A stretch of 64,000 nt of DNA from Schizophyllum amplum (lineage: Eukaryota; Basidiomycota; Agaricomycetes; Agaricales; Schizophyllaceae): positions 62,001-126,000 of the forward strand of contig VDMD01000036.1 in the NCBI GenBank assembly GCA_007026445.1, given 5' to 3'. Position numbers and translations under genes: made by a program. Of this stretch, positions 35,901-46,598 are shown one piece after another (position 1 is the stretch's first letter; each line of letters begins with the position of its first letter). Under the pieces are notes generated by a model. It saw only the letters and a list, made by a program, of their open reading frames with translations. It was not told the origin of the DNA and did not search any database.

Positions 35901-36893
35901 AAGCGCGACGCCTTTACAGGTCCATTCACGACCTTGGCAAGGCTGGTTGTCGTGACGCTCTGAAGACCCAGCTTCAGATGTACTGGCAGCGCGAATATCC
36001 GTTCAACGACATCGTCGAGAACGATGACAGTTATGCGTGGTGGAAGACGCTCCTCTCACATCCAAAGGCCAACGTCCTAGCGGTACGTCGTCCTATTCTT
36101 GTGAATTTAATCATTTTATAATGCTGCGCGTGTTTCAGATGCTCGCTGTTGGACTTTTCTCCATTCTGCCGAACTCAATGCCAGATGAACGGACCGGGTC
36201 TAAATTCACTTGGCTGAATTCTGCGCTTCGGGGCAGCCAGAATGCGTCGAGTCTCGTCTACATGGTGCAGATTGGACAATGGTATCAACGGGTATGTATG
36301 CACGAGTTCCTCTGCTTGTCATTCAAGTCTAACCCATCTTCTATAGGAGCGTGTTCAAGCTAAGCCCAAGCGGCGCCCGACGGTCAAGTTCCGCGATGTG
36401 AAGAAGGATACGCTCGAGCGGATACAGGCATCGTCTCGGGCTGCTAGGCATGGTGGCAAGGACGACGACAATGACGCGGATACATCAGAATCCGATGGTG
36501 AGGGACTCGACCGCGTCGAATCCCGCATCGGAAGCATGCCCGGACCACCCAGGAAGCATTTCCGGACGCCAGCTAACCTTAACGCCCCGATCCTTCGTGA
36601 TATGCTTTCGGACAAGCCTCTTCTAACCTCGGTACCCGTCCCTGGTAGCAGTGTGGCTTCCTCGGAGCACCCATCTGCCACAGACAAAGCCAGCGAGTAC
36701 AGGGACAACGACGACGATTGGGGGTGGTGATTTTTACACGAACTTACACTAGATACACTGTTAATATCATGTTTTTCACATGTAACTTATGTTAATTACT
36801 CCGAGTTATTAACTCGCGTTACATACACGTGTGAGTAACTAGTTACAAGTTACTCACTTACATGGGCCCTCGCGAGTTTTATACCGAGCTCTA
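32988..36893 (+). mobile_element. Complete hAT DNA transposon
   Basis: A 3906-bp element bounded by perfect 13-bp inverted repeats, TAGAGCTCGGTAT at 32988-33000 and its complement at 36881-36893. The 8-bp duplication GTCGTTTT flanks it. Subterminal regions on both sides carry repeated GTAAC and AGTAACTAGT words, as is common for hAT transposase binding regions. It carries one spliced transposase gene with an unbroken frame, so it is potentially autonomous. Identical ends and target copies, and the otherwise open host gene E, point to a recent insertion. Confidence 0.97.
33292..36730 (+). CDS. hAT-family transposase
   Basis: Nine exons: 33292-33663, 33731-33904, 33950-34094, 34141-34745, 34801-34977, 35057-35275, 35336-36082, 36139-36291 and 36347-36730 (2976 nt, 991 residues). 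In order: a ~125-residue N-terminal region; an acidic linker; a BED-like finger with CVGQGC and, across an intron, HAEDC (C-x4-C ... H-x4-C); and a basic patch EPPKKKRHE. A DUF659/RNase H-like core follows, with LTISFDGGS near residue 385 (first catalytic Asp) and SCHHLQN resembling the hAT CxxH region. Then comes the C-terminal dimerisation motif YAWWKTLLSHPKANVLAMLA, typical of hAT proteins. An acidic, Ser-rich tail ends the protein. It cuts and pastes the element in the nucleus. Confidence 0.93.
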
Positions 36894-36901
36894 GTCGTTT
36901 T
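36894..36901. repeat. hAT target-site duplication, right copy
   Basis: GTCGTTTT directly outside the right terminal repeat, identical to 32980-32987. It lies within the GSKRR-coding part of F-box E exon 1. Confidence 0.95.
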
Positions 36902-36955
36902 GAGCCATTGCGAGATGCGCTGCTGCAAAAGGTAGAGTCCTCGTTCTCAGAGCCG

Positions 36956-37171
36956 GCCGCGTCCTCGCCCTCGAATGGCGCCGCGTCCTCGCCCTCGACT
37001 GGGGCCGCGTCCCCGCCCTCGAATGGCGCCGCGTCCCCGCCTTCGACTGGGGCCGCGTCCCCGCCCTCGACTGGGGCCGCGTCCTCGCCCTCGACTGGGG
37101 CCGCGTCCTCGCCCTCGACTGGGGCCGCCTCCCCGCCTTCGACTGGCGCCGCGTCCCCGCCTTCGACTGGG
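36956..37171 (-). repeat. Coding minisatellite in F-box E exon 1
   Basis: Nine 24-bp units, consensus on the plus strand GCCGCGTCCTCGCCCTCGAC followed by TGGG. On the minus strand they encode the 8-residue repeat (V/F)EG(G/E)DAAP. Unit length is a multiple of three, so copy-number change would keep the frame. Confidence 0.9.
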
Positions 37172-37265
37172 CAGTAGATTTCTGCCATGAACGCGGAACG
37201 CAGAAAGCGATGCAATAGCACGCGTGACTCTGACGCGTGACTCTGACGCGTCATCCAATCGCGAT

Positions 37266-37365
37266 CACGTGTGCTTGACGCGTCATCCAATCGCGATCAC
37301 GTGCGCTAGATTCTTCGTCGCGATCACGTGTGCTTGACGTGTGCTAATAATTAGAAGATCACGTG
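37266..37365. promoter_or_regulatory. Cluster of four CACGTG sites upstream of F-box E
   Basis: CACGTG occurs at 37266-37271, 37298-37303, 37325-37330 and 37360-37365, each in the context GATCACGTG, inside short tandem repeats of about 30 bp. The nearest is 78 bp upstream of the inferred ATG at 37188. Confidence 0.5.
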
Positions 37366-37428
37366 CGCTAATAATTAGAAGCTTCCTCGCGACCTCATCA
37401 ATTAGAAGCTTCCTCGCGACCTCATTGA

Positions 37429-37713
37429 ACCGTCTGACTCTGCCCTCGCCAACCGTCTGACTCTGACCTCGCCGGCCTATGAGCCCTCGCCGGCCTATGA
37501 GCCCTCGCCGGCCCTATGAGCCCTCGCCGGCCTATGAGCCCTCGCTGGCCTATGACTCTGCCCTCGCCGGCCTATGAGCCCTCGCCAACCGTCTGACTCT
37601 GCCCTCGCCGGCCCATGAGCCATCGCCGGCCTATGAGCCCTCGCCGGCCTATGAGCCCTCGCCAGCCCATGAGCCCTCGCCAACCGTCTGACTCTGCCCT
37701 CGCCGGCCCATGA
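37429..37713. repeat. 18-bp minisatellite
   Basis: About 15 units of GAGCCCTCGCCGGCCTAT, with interspersed GTCTGACTCTGCCCTCGCC variants. The long minus-strand frame over it is repeat-derived and not called as a gene. Confidence 0.85.
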
Positions 37714-38304
37714 GAAGAGAACCTGCACGTCAAGTCACAAGTGTGAGGATGCGCGTCAAGTCACAAGTGTGAGGATGCGGAAGCGCAGGTCACAAGTGTG
37801 AGGATGCGGAAGCGCAGGTCATTGGATATTGGATTTTCAACTGGCAATAGCGCGAACGAGAGGGACCAGGGTGCTGGCGAACGAGAGAGGGTGCTGTCAC
37901 CGTCTGTAGCTACTAGCCTGTGGAGTACTACTTATTTTGTACGGCCCCGGGGTATGAGAAACCTCGGTCAAAGGACGAGATGTACATTACACCGCTACGG
38001 ACTGATCTGTTGGAGCATGTGATTGGCGAGCGCCGCACGCGCTTATGTCAGCGCAACGGAATTGACCGCGCGCGGTCAATTCCGGTGCTTACTCATCATT
38101 CGGCTTAGTCATGGACATTTTCGCTTCTATATATACCGTGTTTATTGTAGTTTACGCTATCCGTTTGTCCTTGTACCACCATACAGGACAACCGGAATAC
38201 ACTCATTCTTGCTGGACTCGTGGCGCCCAACGCGTATATCAACATGATCCATCGGACGCCTTCGGATTTTGGCCTAAGGAAATAACAGGTTTCTCGTCGA
38301 TGAG

Positions 38305-38618
38305 CTTCGTTTTGCAAGTCGATGCCTGCCGTCGGGCCTCGTGCCTGATCGCTAATCAGAAATAAAACGGTCACTCCCATCGACTCGCTCTTGGACCAGC
38401 AGTGCTGGTCCAGTGTATTATAGACTTCTAGACCACACCCTTTTGTGTATCTAACCACTTTCAAGGGTGGAGGAGACGATGCAAAAGCGACAAAAAGTAG
38501 CAACAATGATATTTGAATAGCGGATGTTGGCCGCCGACCTGCTTTGGCAGAGGGCGCGTGGTCAAAAGATGGGTGCCAACGGATTTTCCGTTGACTACCA
38601 ACGACTTGCAAAACGAAG
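38305..38618. repeat. 17-bp inverted repeats enclosing a ~280-bp segment
   Basis: CTTCGTTTTGCAAGTCG at 38305-38321 is the exact reverse complement of 38602-38618. Inside lies a further palindrome, GGACCAGCAGTGCTGGTCC at 38393-38411. The segment could be a small MITE-like element; target duplications were not identified. No gene is called here. Confidence 0.5.
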
Positions 38619-38843
38619 GTCACCACTGGAAATCCGTTGAAACCCTTGGGTGAGTCTACGGAGAACAGAGGACGCGAAATCCGACGGTGTCCGATGGATC
38701 AGTCCGTAGCGGTGTATATATGGGTCCTAGCGGTCGATGTATGAGTAGTATGATCAATTCCGAGCTTCCTCTGAATCGCTTCACAGCAAGCCCGCTGTAC
38801 ACACAGTCAGCGCAATCCCTTACCTCAAGTTAACTCGAAGCGA

Positions 38844-38937
38844 ACACGACAAAACTCACCGACCACGACAAAAACTCACCAACCACGATAAAAACTCACC
38901 GACCACGACAAAAACTCACCGACCACGATAAAACTCC
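38844..38937. repeat. 20-bp tandem repeat
   Basis: Four to five units of CTCACCGACCACGACAAAAA with minor variation (CACGATAAAA). Confidence 0.8.
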
Positions 38938-39160
38938 GAGTCACCGACATCGCCCCTCCATTCCCCGCCCGGCTTCTCCTACCCATCCACGCCCGGCTTC
39001 TTCTCCCACCTGGCATCCCTGCCCGCCTTCTCCCACCCATCCACGCCCGGCTTCTCCCACCCATCCTCGCCCGCCTTCTCCCACCCATCCATGGACCACA
39101 ACTGGCTTCTCCCACCCATCCACGACCGGGACATATCCATCCCGTATGTACCGCACTGGC

Positions 39161-39880
39161 GCAACGGGCGAGGAGGGAGGCGAGTGGGAGAGAGGCCGCA
39201 GGCCGACGAACACTGGGCGAGAGGGCGAGTGGGAGGGAGGAACGAGGGGGCGAGGAGGGGGGGCTCGAGAGGGAGGCGAGGAGGGGGGCTCGAGAGGGAG
39301 GCGAAAAGGGCGAGGAGGGCTCAAGGGCGAGGAGGGGGGCGGTCGAGGCGAGGAGGGCGAGTTGGGCGAGTGAGGGGCGAGGAGGCGAGGTCGGGGCGAG
39401 AGAGCGAGGTCGGGGGGCGGTCGAGGCGAGGTCGGGGCGAGAGAGCGAGGAAGGGCTCGGGGCGAGAGGCGAGGTCGGGGGCGAGGGCTCGAGGGGGCGA
39501 GGCGGGCGAGTGGGCGAGGCGGGCGAGGAAGGGCTCGGGGCGAGAGGCGAGGAAGGGAGGGAGGCGAGGAGGGCTCCTCGGGGCTCGGGGCTCGGGGCGA
39601 GAGGGAGTGAGGGGGAGGAGGGAGACGGTCGCCAGACCGTCGTGGATAAAGAGGGCAGGGGGAGGAGGGGGCTCGCTAGGGCTCGCCAGGAGCGAGGAGA
39701 GGAGCGAGGGAGTGAGGGGGGTGAGGGGGAGAAGCGAGGATGGAGGGAGCGAGGGGGGCGTGAGCGAAGGGCGGGTGAGGGAGGGGGTGAGGGGGGGGGA
39801 GTGAAGGGGGTGAGGGAGGGAGTGAGGGAGGGAGTGAGGGGGCCGTCCATGGTGAAGGATGGCGGAGCGAAGGGCTGACT
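39161..39880 (+). repeat. ~0.7-kb polypurine-rich tract
   Basis: The plus strand is almost entirely G, A and CGAG/GGAGG-type words (GCGAGGAGGG units), with very few T. The long frames on either strand here (Arg/Gly/Glu-rich on +, Pro/Ser-rich on -) are compositional and are not genes. Such tracts can form triplexes or be hard to replicate. An opposite, pyrimidine-rich run lies at 40.78-40.97 kb. Confidence 0.8.
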
Positions 39881-41057
39881 CCTGAGGTGGCAGGCGATGC
39901 GGGCAGTCGTTGGTATAGGTGGTAAAATGGAAGAGGGAGGAGGGAGTAGAGCGAGAAGACTAAGCTGTTCGTATAACGGGGGGATATGTCGTGAGAGGGT
40001 GGTACGCGGTGGTAGAGGAGGGAGGTGGGTGATACTTGGAGGGCTTGAAGTGGCTGGAGAGCGACGACCTGGATGGAAGGCGGGGAGGCAAGAAGGCGGG
40101 GAGGCAAGAAGGACGACATGATCGATACGCAGAGAGAACGCGGAGTTAGGATGAACAACGGGGAGCGAGGATGAGTGCGCGGAGGGCGGATGAGATGAAG
40201 CGCACCGGGTTGGATGACGGCACTCCCATATCGACGCGGCCATTTTCGTTGACGTCGCGTTCTCCTTGTCGACGTCGCGCCCCTTCCCGAGCACGATGAC
40301 GAGAACACACATGCAAGACGGTAAGAGATAAGACGCGCGCGATCGAGGACAACGCGCGCGATCGGGGCGACGCGTGACGTCATCCCGCTCATCGTCTTCC
40401 TCCGCCGCCATCGTCCTCTGCTGCCGACGTTCACATGTACTAGCTACACATACATCCACTCTGCAAACACTCTAGACCGGAGTCGATTCCTCCGACACTC
40501 CCTATACGTGCATATATGCGCATGACCCAGGCGGAATACACTTCGTGCGCAGGACTCCCTCTTTCCGCAATACGAGGGAGGATGGAGGAGTCAGGACGAG
40601 AGGCGCATGGGCGGGCGTGCTTTACGCGCATAGGCATGGGCGACCATGCTTTACGCGCATAGTCGAACGCACACCTGACCGTTCTCGTTTTTCGAGCGCG
40701 TAGCCGAACGTGCGCCACGCGTACAGGAGAACGTGCGCCACGCGTACAGGAGAACGCATGCAAGGCGCATCCCTCCCCCCCTGTCACTCCCTGTCACTCA
40801 CCCTTCACCTCCCCTCCTCCCTCCCCCCTTTACCCCCTCACTCCTCCCCCTGCCCTCTCCTCCCCTCGCTTCTTCCTCCCCCTCCCTTCACCCGCCCTTC
40901 GCTCTTTCACCCCCTTTTCCCCTTCACCTCTCCCCTCCCTCGTCCCTCCCCCCTCCCTCTCTCTCTTCGTCGATGGGAGGACGGAGCGCTCTCCGTCGAT
41001 TGATTTGGGTGAGGGGAGAGCTCTCGCCGTCAATGGGAGGACAGGAAAGCTCTCCTC

Positions 41058-41170
41058 GTCGATTGACGGCGGAGGGCACGTCGATTGACGGCGGAGGGCA
41101 CGTCAATTGACGGCGGAGGGCACGTCAATTGACGGCGGAGGGCACGTCGACGGCAGGAGGGGGACACGTC
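41058..41170. repeat. 22-bp tandem repeat
   Basis: Four clean units with consensus GTCRATTGACGGCGGAGGGC plus AC, followed by one or two degenerate units. Confidence 0.85.
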
Positions 41171-41300
41171 AATTGAGGGCGCCAATTGGGGGCGAGCTCA
41201 AAGGGCTCGGGGCTCGGACGAGGGCGAGGCCGACGAGCTCGGGGAGAGTGCGCGAGGCGGGCGAGCTCGACGATCCGACTCGACCAGCGCTCGAACCTGA

Positions 41301-41426
41301 CTCGGGTAGCTCGAACCCGAGCAACTCGGGTAGCTCGAACCCGAGCAACTCGGGTAGCTCGAACCCGAGCAACTCGGTTAGCTCGAACCCGAGCAACTCG
41401 GTTAGCTCGAACCCGACTAACTCGAC
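41301..41426. repeat. 24-bp tandem repeat
   Basis: About five units around GGTAGCTCGAACCCGAGCAA; the last units carry TTAGC in place of GTAGC. Immediately followed (41.46-41.55 kb) by 19-21-bp GATGATGTGCATCTCTCGAA units. Confidence 0.8.
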
Positions 41427-41634
41427 TGGCGCGCTCGACTCGACCTACGCACGGTGGACTATGGAGGATGATGTGCATCTCTCGAACGATGATGTGCATC
41501 CTCGAACGATGATGTGCATCTCTCGAACGATGATGTGCATCTCTTGATTGACGACGCACATGCGAGATCAAATCGGTCTGCACTGTAGTGGATGCCAGGT
41601 AGTAACAGCGTACATACGAATTTGCGAACACATG

Positions 41635-41741
41635 ATGGCTCAATCAACACACGATGGCTCAATTTGGGCTCAATCAACACGCGATGGCTCAATCAACACG
41701 CGATGGCTCAATCAACACGCGATGGCTCAATCAACACACAA
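41635..41741. repeat. 19-bp tandem repeat
   Basis: About five units of GATGGCTCAATCAACACGC. Confidence 0.8.
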
Positions 41742-41863
41742 TGCCAATTGCCCCCGTCTTCAGACATTTGCCGATGTTCCCTCGTCGTTGTCCTCTTGGT
41801 CTTCCTCGCCGTCGTCCTCGCGACTCAACAAAATGCTACACGAACAGACATAAGGAACAAAGG

Positions 41864-42194
41864 TCGCATTGAATACTACGGCCTCCCACACCCCCTTCGC
41901 TTCGCGCGCCAGCGTCTCCGCCTCGCTCTCTTCTCGTCACTCTCACTGTCTCCGCGTCTCATCCACATCACTGCCTCTCGTCCACATCACTGCCTCTCGT
42001 CCACGTCACTGCCTCTCGTCCACGTCACCGCCCTCTCGCCTCCCCATCGGATCGTGCAGTCCCTACCGTCCCTTGCTTGCGCCTCGGGGCGCGAGCAAGT
42101 AGACTCAACGCGCCGACATCGACTCACTCTTCGTCCCACAATCGGAGCTACTTTTCGTCTCGCTCTCAGAATCACCCTTCATGCCGTCTTCACC
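41864..42194. repeat. 3'-flank segment of M3, shared with M1
   Basis: Matches 17.25-17.50 kb. Between about 41959 and 42040 it has expanded to four 21-bp units around CATCACTGCCTCTCGTCCAC, where the M1 copy has one. Confidence 0.65.
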
Positions 42195-44167
42195 TTATTT
42201 AACACTCTCCTCCTCGCAATCACTCTTCCAATCGCCTCCGGGGCCTATCCACCCATCCCCCACCGGCATGTATACGTCCAACATGAGGCTCAATGGTGCG
42301 TCAAGTGCCTTGACGCCGTACGGCTTCGCGTTACGGCTCAAAGCGGGAACGAGCGCGGTCACAATATAGCGGACTTCGCTGTGATCGTGAGGGTCATCCG
42401 ACGACATGCGTGCACTCTCGAACTTGCCCTGAAATTCCTCGCTGTGGGTCCCCCGAGGCCGTCGCGGCATCACGCGCAACGAGAGCTGCGGGGGCATCTG
42501 CCTCAGGTCGATGCTGAGGCAGTAATTGCAGAGTTGCCATCCTTCCGACCTGGGGATCTCGACCAGGTTGAGCTCCGCAAAATTCTTGCGGACGAGGGAT
42601 CGAGCGTAGAGGATGTGGAACCGCACGTCGAGTGGGGAGATTGGTACGCTGGAGGGGAGATATTCAAGAGCTGATGGAGGGTCGTCTTTGTCAGAGGAAG
42701 CGCGAATGGGAAGGGGGGCCATTGTTCTGCGAAAAACGTACCTTCGGCCATAGTCGTGCGGATGGATCGACATCGGGAACGATGCGACGGCCAGTCCTGA
42801 CGCTGACATCCGGGTGAGCAATAACATGTCGTCACACACGCGCATCGACGGAGCCCATAGCGGTCCTGTGCGCGTCTACGAGGACACTGGAGAAGTCGGA
42901 CATCAGTACATGCACAATCTGTGACGGAGCTCCTACCTTACTATAAGCGCACACATCCGGAAATAACGAGCGCAGAACCTCGTGCGCTCACGCATGCTCG
43001 TGTCGACTACCGGATTGCCAAAGGGCACGACCCGGCCACCGGGGCTGAGCGCGCGCAGCACCTTGACGTACATAGCCTGATTTGCGATCCATTTGAGCAT
43101 CGACTTCATCGTGTTGGACGGCCTCTTGTTATGGACCGTACCAATCAGGTCCAGTACACCGTCTCGTAGTGACCAGACAAGCGATCGATGGTCACCTGCG
43201 CACTTCCACATCCCCCAAAGCACCATGCTCGCTTCCTCAGCAGCCTCCAGCGCATCCCCCGGCCGATCGAGAAGGAAGCGTATCATGCGAACAAGCGCCT
43301 GAATGACATCCTTACGCTGCGAAGAGACGGGGAGGTATATGTTCGATAACGTCGCCAAGAACGAAAGCTGGCCCATCGCCACGTCGATGAGCGTCAACTC
43401 CGAGTCCATGCATATTATCGCGTATGGGTCCATTGGCCTGATGAAGAGGTCGATGATGCGGACGAAGCGGTGGTATAGTCGGCGTGGTTGATGACCCACA
43501 GCTGAGAGAGCCATGTCCCGCGCAACCATGTCCACGTCTTCCGGGTCTAGCCGTCGGCTGGCATTGAGCTTGGCAAGTATGTCATGTCGCAGAAGCGCGG
43601 ACTCGACCGTCAAAAAAAGCAGATGAAGGTGCTTTATGTGTAGCAGCGCAAGCGGGAACTCACAGTATACGTCGATATGTATCCATAGATCGAACAGCGC
43701 GCGATAGATCTGTGGAGCCTCGTTGAACAGATCGGGTAGCGTGGGCTTCAGGAGGAACAGGCCGTACAAGGCGCTCGCGAGCACGGACATCGGAACGTGC
43801 GTCATCCTCTCCGTCCCAAAGTGGTGCATAGGGTGAAGATAATCGAGCCAAGACACGATGCGGTGCCACAGATGGAACACGTGGGTTGCGAGAAGCTGTC
43901 GGAGTGGCGCGCCTTGGTCTACTGTGAGGCGAAGGAAGTGGCCGATGACTTCGAGGTCGCGGACAGCATTTTTGACTTCAGGTGTACATAGGCCCCAGTG
44001 TAGTTCATTCAGGGTGAATGGGTCGACGTCGAGGTATTGGAAACGAAACTGCGGGTGACGCATCAAGCGCTCGATGCGCTCCGGAGGACCTGCGGCGGAG
44101 TCATTCCATCAAGGCCCTCCAGCAGTGCTATGATGAGTGCGAATATATCTCCAGAAGTATTGGACAT
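42195..44167 (-). pseudogene. MYND zinc-finger gene, M1-type, frameshifted (M3)
   Basis: Exon layout as in M1: 44167-42937, 42886-42742 and 42670-42195. Exon 1 carries a ~10-bp deletion at about 44.08 kb relative to M1 and M6 (after PPQVL), which puts a TGA in frame soon after. It also has a 1-nt loss near 42.98 kb just before the zinc finger. Exons 2 and 3 are open. They encode a complete MYND finger (C-x-C, CYCSPGC, QRQDW, H, C) and a C-terminal domain ending GPGGDWKSDCEEESVK. A product started at the internal Met (44066) would still meet the second frameshift. Divergent partner of M4. Either a pseudogene or affected by base-calling indels. Confidence 0.8.
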
Positions 44168-44365
44168 GACAACTCGGGACCGCGACGAATGGCGTGGAAG
44201 GTCGTTGATGAGAGTCGGAGAACAAAGGGCGCCATTGCGTGGCCTTTGTCACAAGCATCAGTCACGTGGTGACATGTGTTCGACACGTTCACCTCTTGTT
44301 AGCCGAACTTGCTTTCTCTTCCTGCTTTCTCTTCCAAATAACCATCATCCTCGCCGCTCGACTTG
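44168..44365. promoter_or_regulatory. Bidirectional promoter of M3/M4
   Basis: A 198-bp spacer between divergent start codons with CACGTG at 44263-44268 near its centre, in a context (GTCACGTGGTGACATGTG) close to that of M1/M2. Confidence 0.5.
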
Positions 44366-46270
44366 ATGTCTCGTTCCCCGGAAGACACTATAGCCGCCCT
44401 CATCACGCTCTCGGAAGACCTCGGTGATGATGAATCTTCACCCAGCGCCGAACTCGAGAGCGCCACAATCCGCATAAGGTCCATATTACAACAGCGACAG
44501 TTCCATTTCGTGCACCTCGAATGCGACCCTTTCATTATGGACAGCGTACACTGGAATCTCCGAACACCTGTCGTACTTAACGCTGTGCGCAGTCTCGAAG
44601 CAATGGGCAACATCCTCTGTCTTCAACGTCCCCAACTCACGCCACTCATCGAGCCCCATGTTCGCAAACTATGGCCCTTCATCGTGTCCTGGATCGACTA
44701 TCTTCATCCCCAACACCATGTTAGTACGGAGAGAATGCCGCACGTCCCCATATCTTAACTCGCCCGCCTCTTCCACGGCCTCTTCACCCTCAAACCCGTG
44801 ATGTTCGACATCTTCGCCCAGACACCCCAGATCTACCGCTTGCTCTTCGACCTGTGGCTCAAGATTAACATGTACTCCCACGACTTCCCGCACGCGCTGG
44901 AACGAATCGAACTCCTCTTCGTAACAATAAAGCCCGCGCTCCTGGGCCGTGGCGCGCCCGCCAAAGTCGCCGCCCGCCAGCCGGTGCAGCCTTCGGACGC
45001 CGACCCCATCGCACCCGAGATGGCGTTTGCGATCACCGGGCACAGCCCGCGCCGCTTCTACCGTCGTCTCGTCCATCTCGTTGACCTCCTTGTCCGGGCC
45101 GCACGCGGCATTCTGCTCGAGTGCGAACTCGACGGTCAGTTTGGCGGCGATGAACCAGCTGTCGTTGATGCCGTTCTTATCGCATTTGTTGCTCCCTGCT
45201 GCCTCGCAGGCACGGGACGTCGTCCGGACGCTTGTTCGTATGGTGCGCTTTCTAGTTGATGGGCCCGGGGATGCGCAGGAGGCCGCCGAGGCGGCATTCA
45301 CCGTGCTATTGGGCATGTGGCAGACCGCTGAAGACCGTCGGTCGCTCGTCTGGGCGCTGCGAGATGGTCTTCTGAACCTAGTTGTCGAGCTCAATACGAC
45401 GAGGCCAACGTACGGCACTCGACTGCTGCTCGATTGGATCTCGCAACAGGCAATTTATGTCAAGGTGCTGCGTGCGTTGAGCCCGGGCGGACAGCCTATC
45501 TTGTTCGGGAACTCGGAGGTGGACATGACTATGCAAGAGCGAGTCGCCATTCTGCACTCGTCGCCGTCTCGTCGTGCGGCAAAGTGTGCGATATAACAAG
45601 GTGCGCTCTTATTCAGTTTTCTGCGCATAAGCTCATCCGATTTTCCTATAGTGCCCTCATCAACGCCCAGAGGGACGGGCGCGGCTCCGTCGGTGCTCGT
45701 GCTTGACGACTTGCTACTGCTCTTCTGAATGCTAGCAGAAGGATTGGCCCACACATCGCGCTAGATGTCAGTCCATCCGCGCAGCTATCGATAAGTGTAC
45801 GTGAATTTCAGGTTTCGTGTCTAGCGTCTTTTGATTTCCTTCTCAAATTAGACGTCCTCCAATTCTACTCGTCGGCAGAGCTCTCCCCCCTCGACTTACG
45901 CTTCTAGGGCATCTGTGTTCGCTCGTACATGCGCAAACATGCCTCTGAACTCCTCAGGGAGATCTCCTCCAGCACGGATGGACAGGCCTGCGATTATTAC
46001 CTCAACATCGACCTCGTCGAACTGCCGCCCCGGCACGCGTGGCGTCGTCGGGCAAGAAAGGGTCAGGAAGAGGTATGCCTTTTGGTGACTGCATATGTGT
46101 CCGCCTTAGGCCACAACGCACAGAGAGACCCGTATGAGATCCATGTATTCGTTGGGCCGCTGCGACATTTGCTTGATGGTTATATCCCGGTGGACGATGG
46201 CTGGCAGGGACTGCGTGGGCAGTGGTGGAGCGATAAGCCGTGCCGTCAAGAGCAAACTGGGCTTGGATAG
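44366..46270 (+). pseudogene. MYND zinc-finger gene, M2-type, with stops (M4)
   Basis: Clear copy of M2 starting MSRSPEDTIAALITLSEDL. Lesions visible by comparison: TAA at 44756-44758 in place of a leucine codon, a frameshift at about 45.1 kb, and a TAG inside the zinc-finger exon where M2 has the Cys-Gln after YCSxE. A further TAG lies near 45.91 kb within DLRF. The finger exon is otherwise recognisable (C-S-C, CYCSSEC), and the C-terminal region LLDGYIPVDDGWQG is kept. Multiple independent lesions make this a pseudogene. Confidence 0.88.
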
Positions 46271-46413
46271 TGTCAAGTTGTTGGGCTGAGATATGTGGCG
46301 CACCGGCGAGTCGGCAGTCACAATATGTCATATACCAGCCGTGATACCTACAAGTCCCGTTGATATGAAAATATTGCCGTCGAGCATTGTGCTAAAAGCA
46401 GTGAACAATGGAT

Positions 46414-46505
46414 AGCTGAAGAGGCATACATAGCTGAAGGCGTGGTACAGCTAGCGGAAGGTGTAATACGGTCAGCGGAAGGTGCACGGGTAGCTGAACG
46501 AGCAC
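46414..46505. repeat. Degenerate ~23-bp repeats
   Basis: Four to five imperfect units around TAGCTGAAGGYGTGGTACA between the M4 and F pseudogene ends. No gene. Confidence 0.5.
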
Positions 46506-46598
46506 GGGCAGCAAAAGATCGCAGGTAGCTGCAGTGTACTATGGATAGCCAAGGTATGCAGGTACCCGAAACGCCCTCTTCGCTGACCCTCTGTATAC

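Larger units (their letters stand above)
30508..37188 (-). pseudogene. Long F-box gene E, interrupted by a hAT transposon
   Basis: Minus strand: exon 1 is split into 37188-36894 and 32979-32825, then 32703-32509, 32442-32366, 32304-32250, 32173-32033, 31968-31922, 31862-31753, 31702-30999, 30927-30710 and 30661-30508. Leaving out the element and one target-site copy gives an unbroken 2151-nt frame (716 residues). The transposon is therefore the only lesion seen. The N-terminus holds nine 8-residue acidic repeats (VEGGDAAP-like) encoded by a minisatellite. F-box, CMYC ... CGKC knot, the VFPPIGSLVSLE region and the terminal CAHC ... H element are all present. The intron after the CM codons has a GC donor. 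Four CACGTG sites lie upstream. Transcription across 3.9 kb of foreign DNA in the opposite orientation probably abolishes the normal product. Confidence 0.85.

Noticed and set aside
36850..37290. Separate repeat protein on the minus strand
   Set aside because: It is the N-terminal part of F-box E exon 1 cut off by the transposon, plus a few codons of the element end and the 5' flank.
38105..38626. 173-residue minus-strand frame
   Set aside because: Overlaps an inverted-repeat structure and lacks similarity to any family I recognise or to other parts of the window.
38876..40459. 527-residue minus-strand open frame over the polypurine tract
   Set aside because: Almost entirely Pro/Ser/Leu from a pyrimidine-biased strand, with no domain or introns and equally long frames on the other strand. 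Best explained by composition.
36956..41741. CRISPR-like array in the repeat cluster
   Set aside because: Units are head-to-tail without unique spacers and the genome is eukaryotic.
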